Assembly: GCA_001783715.1 (NCBI GenBank)
Contig: MFNF01000001.1
Location: 124,001 to 188,000, forward strand
DNA from: Candidatus Lambdaproteobacteria bacterium RIFOXYD2_FULL_56_26
Lineage (GTDB): Bacteria; SAR324; XYD2-FULL-50-16
DNA length: 64,000 nt
Reading direction: 5' to 3'
Below the pieces are notes generated by a model. The model did no database searches. It was not told the origin of the DNA and saw only the letters and a list, made by a program, of their open reading frames with translations. This document shows positions 17,593-28,150 of the stretch, piece by piece. Positions within the stretch are counted from its first letter, which is position 1. Each line of letters begins with the position of its first letter. A program made the position numbers and the translations under genes.

Positions 17593-19140
17593 ATGGACCC
17601 AAACCGAATCTTCATTTTTGACACCAGTTTACGAGACGGAGAGCAATCTCCAGGATGCAGCATGAACAAGGAAGAAAAGCTGCTGCTTGCTCGACAACTG
17701 CAACGGTTGGGGGTGGATTCGATCGAGGCGGGCTTTGCGGCTTCGAGCCCCGGCGACTTTGATTCGGTCCAGATGATCGGCCACGAACTCAAGGGACCCA
17801 GGGTGGTCAGCCTTTGCCGGGTGATCGACTCGGACATAGATGCCGGGATCAACGCCCTCAAGGGCAGCCACAATTGGGGTATCCATTGTTTTATCTCCAC
17901 CAGCGACCTTCACTTGAAGGAAAAGTTGAAGATTGACCGGAAGACCGCCATCCAAAAGGCAGTCCGGGCGGTTGAACGAGCCAGGAAGGAATCCGACAGC
18001 ATCGAGTTCTCCTGTGAAGATGCCACTCGCTCGGACCCAGAATTTTTGGTGGAGATCTGCTCGGCGGTGGTCAAGGCCGGGGCCACCATCTTGAACCTCC
18101 CCGACACCGTGGGTTACACGACTCCGGGGGAGATCACCCAGATGTTCAGCCGCCTCAAAAACGAGGTGTACAACGCCGACCAAGTGGTTTTTTCGACCCA
18201 TTGCCACAACGACTTGGGGTTGGCGGTGGCCAACAGCTTGGCGGCGATCCAAGGGGGAGCCACCCAGGTGGAATGTACCCTCAACGGTATCGGCGAACGG
18301 GCGGGCAACGCCGCCTTAGAGGAGATCGTCATGGCCCTGGTGGTCCGGGGAGCCTTCTTCGGCAAACAGACCGGGGTGGACAGCACCCAGTTGATTCATT
18401 CCTCCAGGCTGTTGACCAAGTTGACCGGCTCTTTGGTCCAGGCCAACAAGGCGATTGTCGGTGACAACGCCTTTGCCCACGAGTCGGGGATCCACCAGGA
18501 TGGGGTGCTCAAAAACCGTTTGACCTACGAGATCATGACCCCCGCTTCAGTGGGTTTGGCCAAAAACAATCTGGTTTTGGGCAAACACTCTGGCCGGGCG
18601 GCGCTCTTGGAGCGGGTGCGGGACTTGGGTTATCAGGTAGGCGAAGAAGAAATCGTGCGGATTTTCGACGAATTCAAAAAGTTGGCCGACAAAAAGAAGG
18701 TGGTTTACGATGAGGACATCGAACTGCTGGTGGCCGGGGACCGGGTACAGAAGGTAGAGAAGTATAAGCTGCTGAACTTGAGCGTATTTTCCGGTACAGA
18801 CTCCTTGCCGACCGCCACAGTTAGAATGGAAGCAGACGGCAGGCACCTTCCCCCCCATGCCGCCATTGGGGCCGGGCCGATTGATGCGGCGCTGAACAGC
18901 ATCAGGGAGATTGTAGGCAGCAGTTGCATCCTGACCAAGTTTTCGGTCAAATCCATCACCGGCGGCACCGATGCCCAGGGCATGGTTTCCATCGGGATCG
19001 AGGACGAGGGGCTGGCCACTTCGGGCCGAGGTTCGGAGACGGACATCCTGATCGCCAGTGCCAAGGCCTTTGTGGATGCCTTGAACCGGATGGAAATACT
19101 AAAGCACAGCCAAGGCAAGCGACAACAAGCGGCGGTTTGA
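17593..19140 (+). CDS. leuA: 2-isopropylmalate synthase
   Basis: LeuA condenses acetyl-CoA with 2-ketoisovalerate, the first step of leucine synthesis. It has the HMGL-like barrel with DTSLRDGEQSPG near the start, EFSCEDATRSDPEF, THCHNDLGLAVANS (metal-binding HxH), GIGERAGNAALEE and AHESGIHQDG. The C-terminal LeuA dimer domain (about 365-505) confers leucine feedback control in relatives. Length 515 is standard. It opens the long plus-strand run; lon starts 91 bp downstream. Confidence 0.96.
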   Translation: MDPNRIFIFDTSLRDGEQSPGCSMNKEEKLLLARQLQRLGVDSIEAGFAASSPGDFDSVQMIGHELKGPRVVSLCRVIDSDIDAGINALKGSHNWGIHCFISTSDLHLKEKLKIDRKTAIQKAVRAVERARKESDSIEFSCEDATRSDPEFLVEICSAVVKAGATILNLPDTVGYTTPGEITQMFSRLKNEVYNADQVVFSTHCHNDLGLAVANSLAAIQGGATQVECTLNGIGERAGNAALEEIVMALVVRGAFFGKQTGVDSTQLIHSSRLLTKLTGSLVQANKAIVGDNAFAHESGIHQDGVLKNRLTYEIMTPASVGLAKNNLVLGKHSGRAALLERVRDLGYQVGEEEIVRIFDEFKKLADKKKVVYDEDIELLVAGDRVQKVEKYKLLNLSVFSGTDSLPTATVRMEADGRHLPPHAAIGAGPIDAALNSIREIVGSSCILTKFSVKSITGGTDAQGMVSIGIEDEGLATSGRGSETDILIASAKAFVDALNRMEILKHSQGKRQQAAV

Positions 19141-19231
19141 GGCCCCCTACCGGTCCGGGTGCGCCCCCTGGGGCATTCTCGGACTGCGGGCCGCTGCCGC
19201 CAAACACCCAAAGGGAAAACAGGGAAACGAC

Positions 19232-21655
<2,424 letters not shown>

Positions 21656-21658
21656 AAC

Positions 21659-22582
21659 ATGGTGCCGAAGGTTTTGGTCCTGCTGGGCCCCACCGCCAGC
21701 GGTAAAACGGCGTTGGGGCTGCTTTTGGCCCAGGCCCTTTCGGCCGAGATCGTTTCCGCCGATTCCATGCTCGTTTACAAGGGCATGGACATCGGCACCG
21801 CCAAGCCCAGCCCCGAAGAAAGGGCGCTGGTCCCCCACCACCTGATCGACCTGCTCACCCCCGACCAGCCTTACAGCGCCGGAGCCTTCCAGAAGGATGC
21901 AGACAAGGTGATTGGGGAACTGGTCCAAAGGGGTAAGGTTCCCCTGCTCCTGGGGGGCACTCATCTTTACCTGAAGGCCTTGGTGGAAGGGTTGGTGGCC
22001 CTGCCGGCTACCGACCCCGCCTTGAAGGCACAGCTTTACGAACGGTTGGCCCAAACCGGGGTGGCCCCCTTGTACCGGGAGCTTTGCGCCCTCGACCCGC
22101 AAGGAGCGGCGGCCCTGCACCCCCAGGACTCCGCTCGGGTGACCCGGGCCTTGGAGGTCCGATTGAGCACCGGGAAGTCCATCTTGTCTTGGCAGGCGGA
22201 ACACGGTTTTGGAGAGCAAAGATACCGGCCCTTTTATCTGGCCATCCATTGGGAGCGGGAAGAATTGTACCAAAGGATCGACCGGCGCACGGAGTTGATG
22301 GTCCAAAAGGGGTTGGTGGAAGAAACCCGAGGGCTGCTCGACCAGGGCTACAACCCCAAGCTGCCTTCGCTCCAGTCCATCGGCTACGGCCAAGCGGTGG
22401 AATATTTAGCGGGCCGGTTGAGCCACAGCGGTATGACCCGACTGATCCAGCAAAAAAGCCGCCGGTACGCCAAAAAACAACTGACCTGGGCCAAAAGCAT
22501 CCCCAGCCTGCACTGGACCGAGCCGGGTTTGCCGGCCCCTTCACTTTTGGATTCCCTGAACCGTTTTTTTGACCGACCCTAA
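21659..22582 (+). CDS. miaA: tRNA dimethylallyltransferase
   Basis: MiaA attaches a dimethylallyl group to A37 of tRNAs reading UNN codons. Motifs are LLGPTASGKTALG (P-loop), VSADSMLVYKGMDIGTAKP, PHHLIDLLTP, LLLGGTHLYLKALVEGL and the SIGYGQAVEYLAG region. The 307-residue length is normal. It is packed tightly between lon and the RF-1-domain gene, the latter starting at or inside its end. Confidence 0.95.
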   Translation: MVPKVLVLLGPTASGKTALGLLLAQALSAEIVSADSMLVYKGMDIGTAKPSPEERALVPHHLIDLLTPDQPYSAGAFQKDADKVIGELVQRGKVPLLLGGTHLYLKALVEGLVALPATDPALKAQLYERLAQTGVAPLYRELCALDPQGAAALHPQDSARVTRALEVRLSTGKSILSWQAEHGFGEQRYRPFYLAIHWEREELYQRIDRRTELMVQKGLVEETRGLLDQGYNPKLPSLQSIGYGQAVEYLAGRLSHSGMTRLIQQKSRRYAKKQLTWAKSIPSLHWTEPGLPAPSLLDSLNRFFDRP

Positions 22583-22610
22583 GGGCCAATCTCTACCGGT
22601 ACCCTTGACG

Positions 22611-23198
22611 ATGAAAAGCTCCGATTACTCCCCAGACCGTTGGCTGGACTTTTTGCGGTTGACCGACCCGGAACTGGTGGCCAAGGCCAGACGGGATGTT
22701 TACAAGTCCGGCGGGAAAGGGGGACAGAAAAAAAACAAGGTGGAAAACGCCATCCGTTTGACCTTGGGCCGCCTCCAGGTGAGTGATACCGCCAGCCGCT
22801 CCAAGGAGGAAAACTTGGCCGGGGCGCTTCGGAAGCTCCGGTTGGCCATAGCCCTGGACTACCTCAAGGGCACGGAGCTGCGGGTTTTGCAGGTCAGGCC
22901 GCCCAAAGAGATCCAGTCTTACCTGGGCCAAGAGGAAATCAGGATCAACCCCAAAAATCCTGCCTACCCCCTCTACATCGGGTATTTTCTGGACCGTTTT
23001 TTGGCCCAAGGTTGTGATTTCGGCAAGCTGGCCTTGGAGCTGGGGACCAGCAAGTCCCAGGTCCGAAAATTTGTGGAACGTTACCCCGCCTTGTTGGCGG
23101 TGACAAGGGAGGCCCAGGAATTTGGCCTCTTGATTGGCCTTTTGCGGCCCGCCCAACCGCAACCTCCAGTGCCGGAAAAACCTGTAGAGGACCGTTAA
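22611..23198 (+). CDS. RF-1 domain peptide chain release factor-like protein
   Basis: The core has the release-factor hydrolysis loop: VYKSGGKGGQKKNKVENAIR with the GGQ tripeptide, then SRSKEENLAGALRKLRLAIA. Codon-recognition domains are absent, so this is a stand-alone peptidyl-tRNA hydrolase-like factor related to ArfB, probably for ribosome rescue. The C-terminal 90 residues form a second helical region with an HTH-like LALELGTSKSQVRKFVERY and have no equivalent in ArfB. The start could be 22569, overlapping miaA; the internal ATG at 22611 is a reasonable alternative. Neither has a strong ribosome binding site. Confidence 0.8.
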   Translation: MKSSDYSPDRWLDFLRLTDPELVAKARRDVYKSGGKGGQKKNKVENAIRLTLGRLQVSDTASRSKEENLAGALRKLRLAIALDYLKGTELRVLQVRPPKEIQSYLGQEEIRINPKNPAYPLYIGYFLDRFLAQGCDFGKLALELGTSKSQVRKFVERYPALLAVTREAQEFGLLIGLLRPAQPQPPVPEKPVEDR

Positions 23199-23279
23199 AA
23201 AAGAAAATTTCTTGCCAGGACCGGCTGAAAATGGCAGTTGGGGTTAACGGTTTGTTCATTCTTATAGGTTTGGTTCCCG

Positions 23280-24149
23280 ATGAAGGCACAAAGGCTCAAC
23301 AATCGAATCCTGATTGCCGACGACGAGCGGAGCAGTCGGTTTTTGCTCAGCCAGTTTTTGGTCAAAAAAGGATACGAGGTTTTTGAAGCCCAAGACGGGG
23401 AAGAGGCCTTGGCGCTGGTGCTGGAGAAGTCCCCGAACATTCTCCTGATGGACCTGTCCATGCCTAAAAAGGACGGGCTGGAGGTGGCCAAGGAGCTGAA
23501 GACCGAAGGCAACTTCCCGCTGCTTTATGTGATCCTTTTGACCGGCCATACCTCGGATGGTGACATCAAGAGGGCGATGGACGCAGGGGCCAACGCCTTT
23601 TTGCCCAAGCCGGTGGAGCTGACCGAGCTGATCAACCAGATCCGGTTGGGGATGGCGGAGTTGGACACGAGGCGGCTGTTGATGCTCGACAGCCTGACTC
23701 ATGTCTTTAACCCGGAACAGTTCAACAAGTACCTCTGCAACGCCGAACAGCGGGTCAAGGAAGGCAAGGACGAGCCCTTCTCCTTGTTGGCCTTGGATCT
23801 GGACCATTTTAAGGTGGTCAACGACACCTTTGGCCACGAGGCCGGGGACCAAGTGTTGACCAGCTTCGCCAACCTGCTGGGTGAAGTGACCCGCAAAAAC
23901 GACCTGCCCTGCCGCCTTTCGGGGGACCGGTTCCTGGTGTTCCTGCCCGAAACCGGCAAAGAAGCGACCTTGATGATCGCCGGACGGATCCAAAGCAAAA
24001 CGGCGGAGCTGGAGCTTCCTTTGGGGATCAAACTTTCGGTTTCCATCGGGGCGGTCACCTTCGACCCGACCCAAGACAGCATCGCCTGGGCGGAGTCGGC
24101 GCTGGCCGAGGCCAAGACCCAGGGCCGGGGCCTGATCCATCATCTTTAG
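23280..24149 (+). CDS. Response regulator with degenerate GGDEF domain
   Basis: Residues 8-125 form a complete receiver (ILIADDE acidic pocket, LLMDLSMPKKDG with Asp58 as phosphoacceptor, LLTGHT, PKPV). Residues 130-289 form a GGDEF fold with LALDLDHFKVVNDTFGHEAGDQ, but the signature reads RLSGDRF in place of RYGGDEF (about residues 212-218). Loss of the first Gly and the Glu would be expected to abolish diguanylate cyclase activity. The protein may act as a c-di-GMP or GTP sensor or a scaffold. It sits inside the plus-strand run with no histidine kinase nearby. Confidence 0.9.
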   Translation: MKAQRLNNRILIADDERSSRFLLSQFLVKKGYEVFEAQDGEEALALVLEKSPNILLMDLSMPKKDGLEVAKELKTEGNFPLLYVILLTGHTSDGDIKRAMDAGANAFLPKPVELTELINQIRLGMAELDTRRLLMLDSLTHVFNPEQFNKYLCNAEQRVKEGKDEPFSLLALDLDHFKVVNDTFGHEAGDQVLTSFANLLGEVTRKNDLPCRLSGDRFLVFLPETGKEATLMIAGRIQSKTAELELPLGIKLSVSIGAVTFDPTQDSIAWAESALAEAKTQGRGLIHHL

Positions 24150-24236
24150 CCAACTTCGTCTTTTTGTCCGATTCCCGCCCTTGCCTGTGAGAGTGAAAAC
24201 CAGTAGGCTTGGCAGAATCAACTTGGCTGACCGGCG

Positions 24237-26045
24237 ATGAAAAAAACGGCGATCTTTTTTTTGAGCATCCTGCCCCTGGTTTTGGCGTTTCCGGCCTTGG
24301 GCTTTAAGCCCCCGGAGCTGGAAAAACTCAAGACCACCAAGGTCTGCCTCGGCTGTGACCTGTCCAGTTCCTCCCTACAGGAAGCCCAGTTGGCCGGAGC
24401 CGACCTTTCGGGCAGCAACCTGAGCCGCTCCAACCTCAACGGGGCCGACCTGACCGGAGCCAACCTCACCGGGGTCAACTACCAGCAAACCTACTTTGAA
24501 GGGGCCACTTGGTCCAACGGGGAAACCTGCAAAAAAGGTTCGTTCGGCAAATGTGTCACCGAAACCTTTGAAAGGCTCCTGGCCACCAAAACCTGCCGGG
24601 ACTGTAGCCTGCCTTATGCGATGTTGGTGGACACCTACCTCCAGGGCGCTTTTCTGCGAGGGGTGGACTTCAAGGGGGCCAACCTGGAAAAGGCGGTGTT
24701 GGTCAACACCAACCTGGAGGTGGCCAACCTGACCGGAGCCAATCTGGCCAAGGCCAACCTGACCGGAGCCGAGATCACCGGCATCAAGATCGACCAAGCC
24801 AACCTGGTGGACGCAATTTGGATCAATGGGGAAAAGTGTCTGGCCGGATCTCTGGGCATGTGTCTGACCCCCTCTTGGAGCAAACTGGTGACCGAAAAGG
24901 TTTGCCAGGACTGCATCTTGATCATGATCAAAAAACCGGCCCAAGACTTTGCCGGGGCCAAGATGTCCGGCTCCAACTTGAGGAACGGCAGCTTTCCGGG
25001 GACCAATTTTGCCGGGGCCGACCTGGAGCGGACCGACTTCTCCGAAACCGACCTGACCGCTTCCAGCTTCGCCGGGGCCAACCTGACCAAAGGCAAGTTC
25101 AACAAGGTCAAGTTCGGAGCCACCAATTTCCAGGGCACCAACTTTGAGGAGGTGCGGGTCGCCGAGGCCGATGCCCCTGGGTCCAACTTCACCGGGGCGA
25201 GCTTCAAACGGGCCTTGTTCCTCAACTCCAACCTCGCCGAAGGCAGGTTTGTGAACCTGAGCCTCAAAGGGGCGGATTTTTCGGACAGCAATCTGAACAA
25301 ATCGGTTTTTGAGGCGGTGGACTTCGGGGACGTGCGGCTGGTTGGGGCGACCTGGATCGATGGGCAAAGGTGCACCAACGGGAGCGTTGGTTTTTGTATC
25401 ACCGATTCGGTGGTCCGCACCATCAACCAAAAACAATGCGAAAAGTGCAGCTTGGTTTACGCCCCTTTGGCCTCTAGGAACCTGAGCGGGGTCAAACTGG
25501 GTTCGGCTAAACTCTACCGGGCCAACCTTTCGGGCAGCAACCTTTCGGGGGGTAGCCTCAAGAAGGCGGACCTGACCCAGGCCAATCTGGCCAACGCCGA
25601 CCTTTCCTTCACCGAACTGGAAGGGGGGAACTTCACCGGGGCTCGGTGGCCCGATGGCAACATCTGCGCCGAAGGTTCCATCGGTAAATGTCTGCACCCG
25701 ACCTTGACCCAGATGTGGGCGGAAAAAAAATGCAAGTCCTGTAGCCTGCCCTTCGCCAACCTCGAAGGGGCCAGTCTGGCTTGGTTCAACCTCAACGGTT
25801 CGAGCCTGATCGGGGCCAACCTCAAGGGGGCCAACCTGACCGGAATCTTTTTGGAGAACGCCAACCTTTCCAAGGCGAACCTGCAAAACGCCAGTTTGGT
25901 CTCGGCGGACTTGATGGGGGCAAAATTGGAAAACGCCAACCTGGACGGGGCCGACCTCTCCGGGGCCACTTGGCCGGACGGGCAGGTCTGCCGCCCCCGG
26001 TCGATCGGGAAGTGTATCTTTCCCGTCCAAGAGGCCCAAGAATGA
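24237..26045 (+). CDS. Exported modular pentapeptide-repeat protein with cysteine caps
   Basis: A signal peptide (AIFFLSILPLVLAFPALG) leads into five modules over 602 residues. Each begins with CxxC (residues 37/40, 120/123, 223/226, 401/404, 499/502), followed by A(D/N)LxGA-type pentapeptide repeats. Each ends in W-x-(N/D)-G-x-x-C-x(7)-C with GS(I/V/F)GKC-like text (for example 98/106, 201/209, 379/387). That gives 20 regularly placed cysteines, fitting disulfide-capped right-handed quadrilateral beta-helices in the periplasm. Module 3 is longer, with more divergent repeats. The stop overlaps the start of the nucleotidyltransferase gene. Function unknown. Confidence 0.88.
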   Translation: MKKTAIFFLSILPLVLAFPALGFKPPELEKLKTTKVCLGCDLSSSSLQEAQLAGADLSGSNLSRSNLNGADLTGANLTGVNYQQTYFEGATWSNGETCKKGSFGKCVTETFERLLATKTCRDCSLPYAMLVDTYLQGAFLRGVDFKGANLEKAVLVNTNLEVANLTGANLAKANLTGAEITGIKIDQANLVDAIWINGEKCLAGSLGMCLTPSWSKLVTEKVCQDCILIMIKKPAQDFAGAKMSGSNLRNGSFPGTNFAGADLERTDFSETDLTASSFAGANLTKGKFNKVKFGATNFQGTNFEEVRVAEADAPGSNFTGASFKRALFLNSNLAEGRFVNLSLKGADFSDSNLNKSVFEAVDFGDVRLVGATWIDGQRCTNGSVGFCITDSVVRTINQKQCEKCSLVYAPLASRNLSGVKLGSAKLYRANLSGSNLSGGSLKKADLTQANLANADLSFTELEGGNFTGARWPDGNICAEGSIGKCLHPTLTQMWAEKKCKSCSLPFANLEGASLAWFNLNGSSLIGANLKGANLTGIFLENANLSKANLQNASLVSADLMGAKLENANLDGADLSGATWPDGQVCRPRSIGKCIFPVQEAQE

Positions 26046-26947
26046 GTAGTCCGGTGGAACTCCTGATTCTGGCTGCCGGAGTGGGCAGCCGTTACGGCGG
26101 AGACAAACAGCTGGACGGCTTTGGCCCGGCCGGAGAGAGTTTGATGGAATATGCCCTGTTTGATGCCAAAAAGGCCGGTTTCTCCCGTGTGGTGTTTGTC
26201 ATCCGCAAGGACCTGGAAGAGGTTTTGGCCGCCAAGGTGATCCGCCCCTACCGTTCCTGGTTTGAGATCGACTATTATTTCCAGGAAATCAAGGCCCTGC
26301 CCGCCGGATTCGAGGTTCCCCTGGGCCGCACCAAGCCTTGGGGCACCGGGCAGGCGGTGCTGCTGGCCAAAGACAAGATCCGCCACCCCTTTGCGGTGGT
26401 CAACGCCGATGATTATTATGGTCCCACTGGTTACCACCAAATGGCCAAAGCCTTGGCCCAGTTGAATCCCCAAAACCTGGATTTTTTGATCAACGCCTAC
26501 CGGCTGGACCACACCTTGTCCGACGAAGGGACCGTCAGTCGGGGCCTCTTGGGTGCCCAGGGCGGCCAGATGTCCTCGTTGACCGAATGCACCAAAATCG
26601 GACGGAACCCTTCGGGGGTCTTTGACCTGACCCAAGAACCACCGGCCCCCTTGGACCCGCTGACCCCGGTGTCGATGAATTTCTGGGGTTTTACCCCGGC
26701 GGTGTTTGGGCTTTTGGAGCAGGAGTTTTCCCAATTTTTGGCCCAACAGTCCGGGGACCCCAAAGCAGAGTTTTACATCACCAGCCCGATTGATCGGGCC
26801 GTCAAAGAAGGCCGGGCTTCGGTCCGGCTGCTGGAATGCCAGGAACAATGGTTGGGGGTCACCTATCCCGGAGACAAACCCAAGGTCATTGAGGGGCTCA
26901 AGAAGAGGCACATGGAAGGCCAATACCCCAGACACCTGGCTCCCTAA
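26042..26947 (+). CDS. NTP_transferase family sugar nucleotidyltransferase
   Basis: The N-terminus LLILAAGVGSRYGGDKQLDG is the nucleotide-binding signature of sugar-phosphate nucleotidyltransferases, and VVNADDYYG is the metal-binding Asp motif. KPWGTGQAVLLAK fits the base- and sugar-contact loop. The 301-residue protein lacks the left-handed beta-helix of GlmU or GlgC types. It resembles an uncharacterised group of NDP-sugar pyrophosphorylases, and its substrate cannot be told. The start overlaps the stop of the pentapeptide gene (ATGA), so translation is coupled. It may feed envelope polysaccharide synthesis. Confidence 0.8.
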   Translation: MSSPVELLILAAGVGSRYGGDKQLDGFGPAGESLMEYALFDAKKAGFSRVVFVIRKDLEEVLAAKVIRPYRSWFEIDYYFQEIKALPAGFEVPLGRTKPWGTGQAVLLAKDKIRHPFAVVNADDYYGPTGYHQMAKALAQLNPQNLDFLINAYRLDHTLSDEGTVSRGLLGAQGGQMSSLTECTKIGRNPSGVFDLTQEPPAPLDPLTPVSMNFWGFTPAVFGLLEQEFSQFLAQQSGDPKAEFYITSPIDRAVKEGRASVRLLECQEQWLGVTYPGDKPKVIEGLKKRHMEGQYPRHLAP

Positions 26948-26970
26948 TCAAACAGAACAAGGAGGTACTT

Positions 26971-27435
26971 TTGCTGCTCACCGAATCCTTACCCATTGTT
27001 TCCATCGACCTCAACCTGAAAGGCAAGGACAAGGTCCAGGTCTTGGAGTCCTTGGTCGCTTTGGCTGGCAAAGCCCAAACCTTTGAGTCCCCAGGGGAGG
27101 TCGTTGCCGCCTTGCTGGAACGGGAGTCCTTGAGCACTACCGGCATCGGCAACGGTCTGGCGGTGCCCCACTGCAAAACCCCCCAGGCCAAACAGTTGGT
27201 GATCGCTTTGGGGCGAGTGCCACAAGGGATCAACTTTTTTGCCCTTGATGGGCACCCGGTCCGGTTGTTTTTTCTGTTGCTCGCCCCCCAAGAGGCGGCG
27301 AACAGCCACTTGAAGGCCCTGGCCAAGGTTGCGAGGTTTGCCAAAAACCCCTCGATTTTGCAGGAATTGATGGACCAGCCAGACCCGGAGCGATTGCTGG
27401 CGTTCCTTAAGGAACAAGACACCCTGATGGATTGA
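26971..27435 (+). CDS. PTS IIA protein of the fructose/nitrogen type
   Basis: The 154-residue domain has the EIIA fructose/Ntr pattern, with the phosphorylated His in GNGLAVPHCKTPQAK and the LVALAGKAQTFESPGEVVAALLERE helix before it. The start is a TTG with a strong AAGGAGG ribosome binding site and no better ATG. No membrane permease, IIB or IIC gene is nearby, so a regulatory PTS role (as for PtsN) is more likely than sugar uptake. The IIA-Man-type gene follows 2 bp downstream. Confidence 0.85.
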   Translation: MLLTESLPIVSIDLNLKGKDKVQVLESLVALAGKAQTFESPGEVVAALLERESLSTTGIGNGLAVPHCKTPQAKQLVIALGRVPQGINFFALDGHPVRLFFLLLAPQEAANSHLKALAKVARFAKNPSILQELMDQPDPERLLAFLKEQDTLMD

Positions 27436-27437
27436 CC

Positions 27438-27830
27438 ATGACCCGGATTTTGGTGATCACCCACGGCAATTTGGCCAGCGAATTGGTCAAGATTGCCCAG
27501 TCGATCTTGGAAAAAACGGTAGCAGTGACGGCGGTGGACCTGGGCTCGGAAGACAAGGGAACCGAGTTGGTCCGGCGGGTCAAAGAAGCGATTGGCCCGG
27601 TGGAGGCGCAAGGCAGGATCATCGCCTTGACCGATGTTTTTGGCGGCACCCCGTCCAACCTGTTTTTGCCTTTCCACCAACCGGGGAAGCTGGAGATGAT
27701 CACCGGGGTCAACCTGGGTATGTTGCTGCATCTTTTGACCACCGACCTGGAGGGTGACCTTTCCCAGGTCTGCACTCAGGCGAAGCTGGCCGGGCAGGAG
27801 GCGATCCTGGTAGCCGGAGAGTACCTGTGA
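27438..27830 (+). CDS. PTS IIA protein of the mannose type
   Basis: The 130-residue protein begins MTRILVITHGNLASELVKIA, where His9 is the phosphorylation site of EIIA-Man. It continues with IIALTDVFGGTPSNLF, the conserved DxxGGTP loop, and MITGVNLGMLLHLL. No IIB, IIC or IID mannose-type genes follow. Together with the preceding IIA this looks like an incomplete, regulatory phosphorelay of the kind seen in many alpha- and deltaproteobacteria, with HPr/EI elsewhere. Its stop overlaps the RDD gene. Confidence 0.88.
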   Translation: MTRILVITHGNLASELVKIAQSILEKTVAVTAVDLGSEDKGTELVRRVKEAIGPVEAQGRIIALTDVFGGTPSNLFLPFHQPGKLEMITGVNLGMLLHLLTTDLEGDLSQVCTQAKLAGQEAILVAGEYL

Positions 27831-28150
27831 ACCCCCTGTTTTGGCGCAGACTCTTGGCCCGGTCGATCGACCTTTGCTTTGCGGCCTTGGTCGGCGAACT
27901 GTTTGCCCGGCTCTTCAAACTCCCGGTCCCCCCCCTCAGCCCCTACCTGTTTTACGAGCTTTTGGCCGCCGGTTTTGGCTTGAGTTTAGGCAAGGTGGCG
28001 GTGGGGATCCAGGTAAAGGGCACCGGGCGTTGGGGGTTGGTCTTTCGGGAACTGGTGCTGTTTTTTTTCGCTCCCTGGATTGCCCTGAGCCTGCTTTGGG
28101 GAAGGCCTTGGCATGACCGGGTGTGCCATACCCAGGTGACCTATGGTTAG
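27827..28150 (+). CDS. RDD family membrane protein
   Basis: The 107-residue protein has the name-giving Arg-Asp pattern in FWRRLLARSIDLCF, an SLGKVAVGIQV loop and the terminal WHDRVCHTQV, all normal RDD features. There are two or three membrane segments. RDD proteins have been linked to sodium/proton exchange in a few cases, but most are uncharacterised. The start is GTG inside the previous stop codon, and the downstream HD gene overlaps it by 8 bp. Confidence 0.85.
   Translation: MNPLFWRRLLARSIDLCFAALVGELFARLFKLPVPPLSPYLFYELLAAGFGLSLGKVAVGIQVKGTGRWGLVFRELVLFFFAPWIALSLLWGRPWHDRVCHTQVTYG

Noticed and set aside
24375-26039. 554-codon minus-strand frame over the pentapeptide gene
   Set aside because: The repetitive sense codons of the pentapeptide repeats mirror into a repetitive antisense frame; there is no signal or family support.
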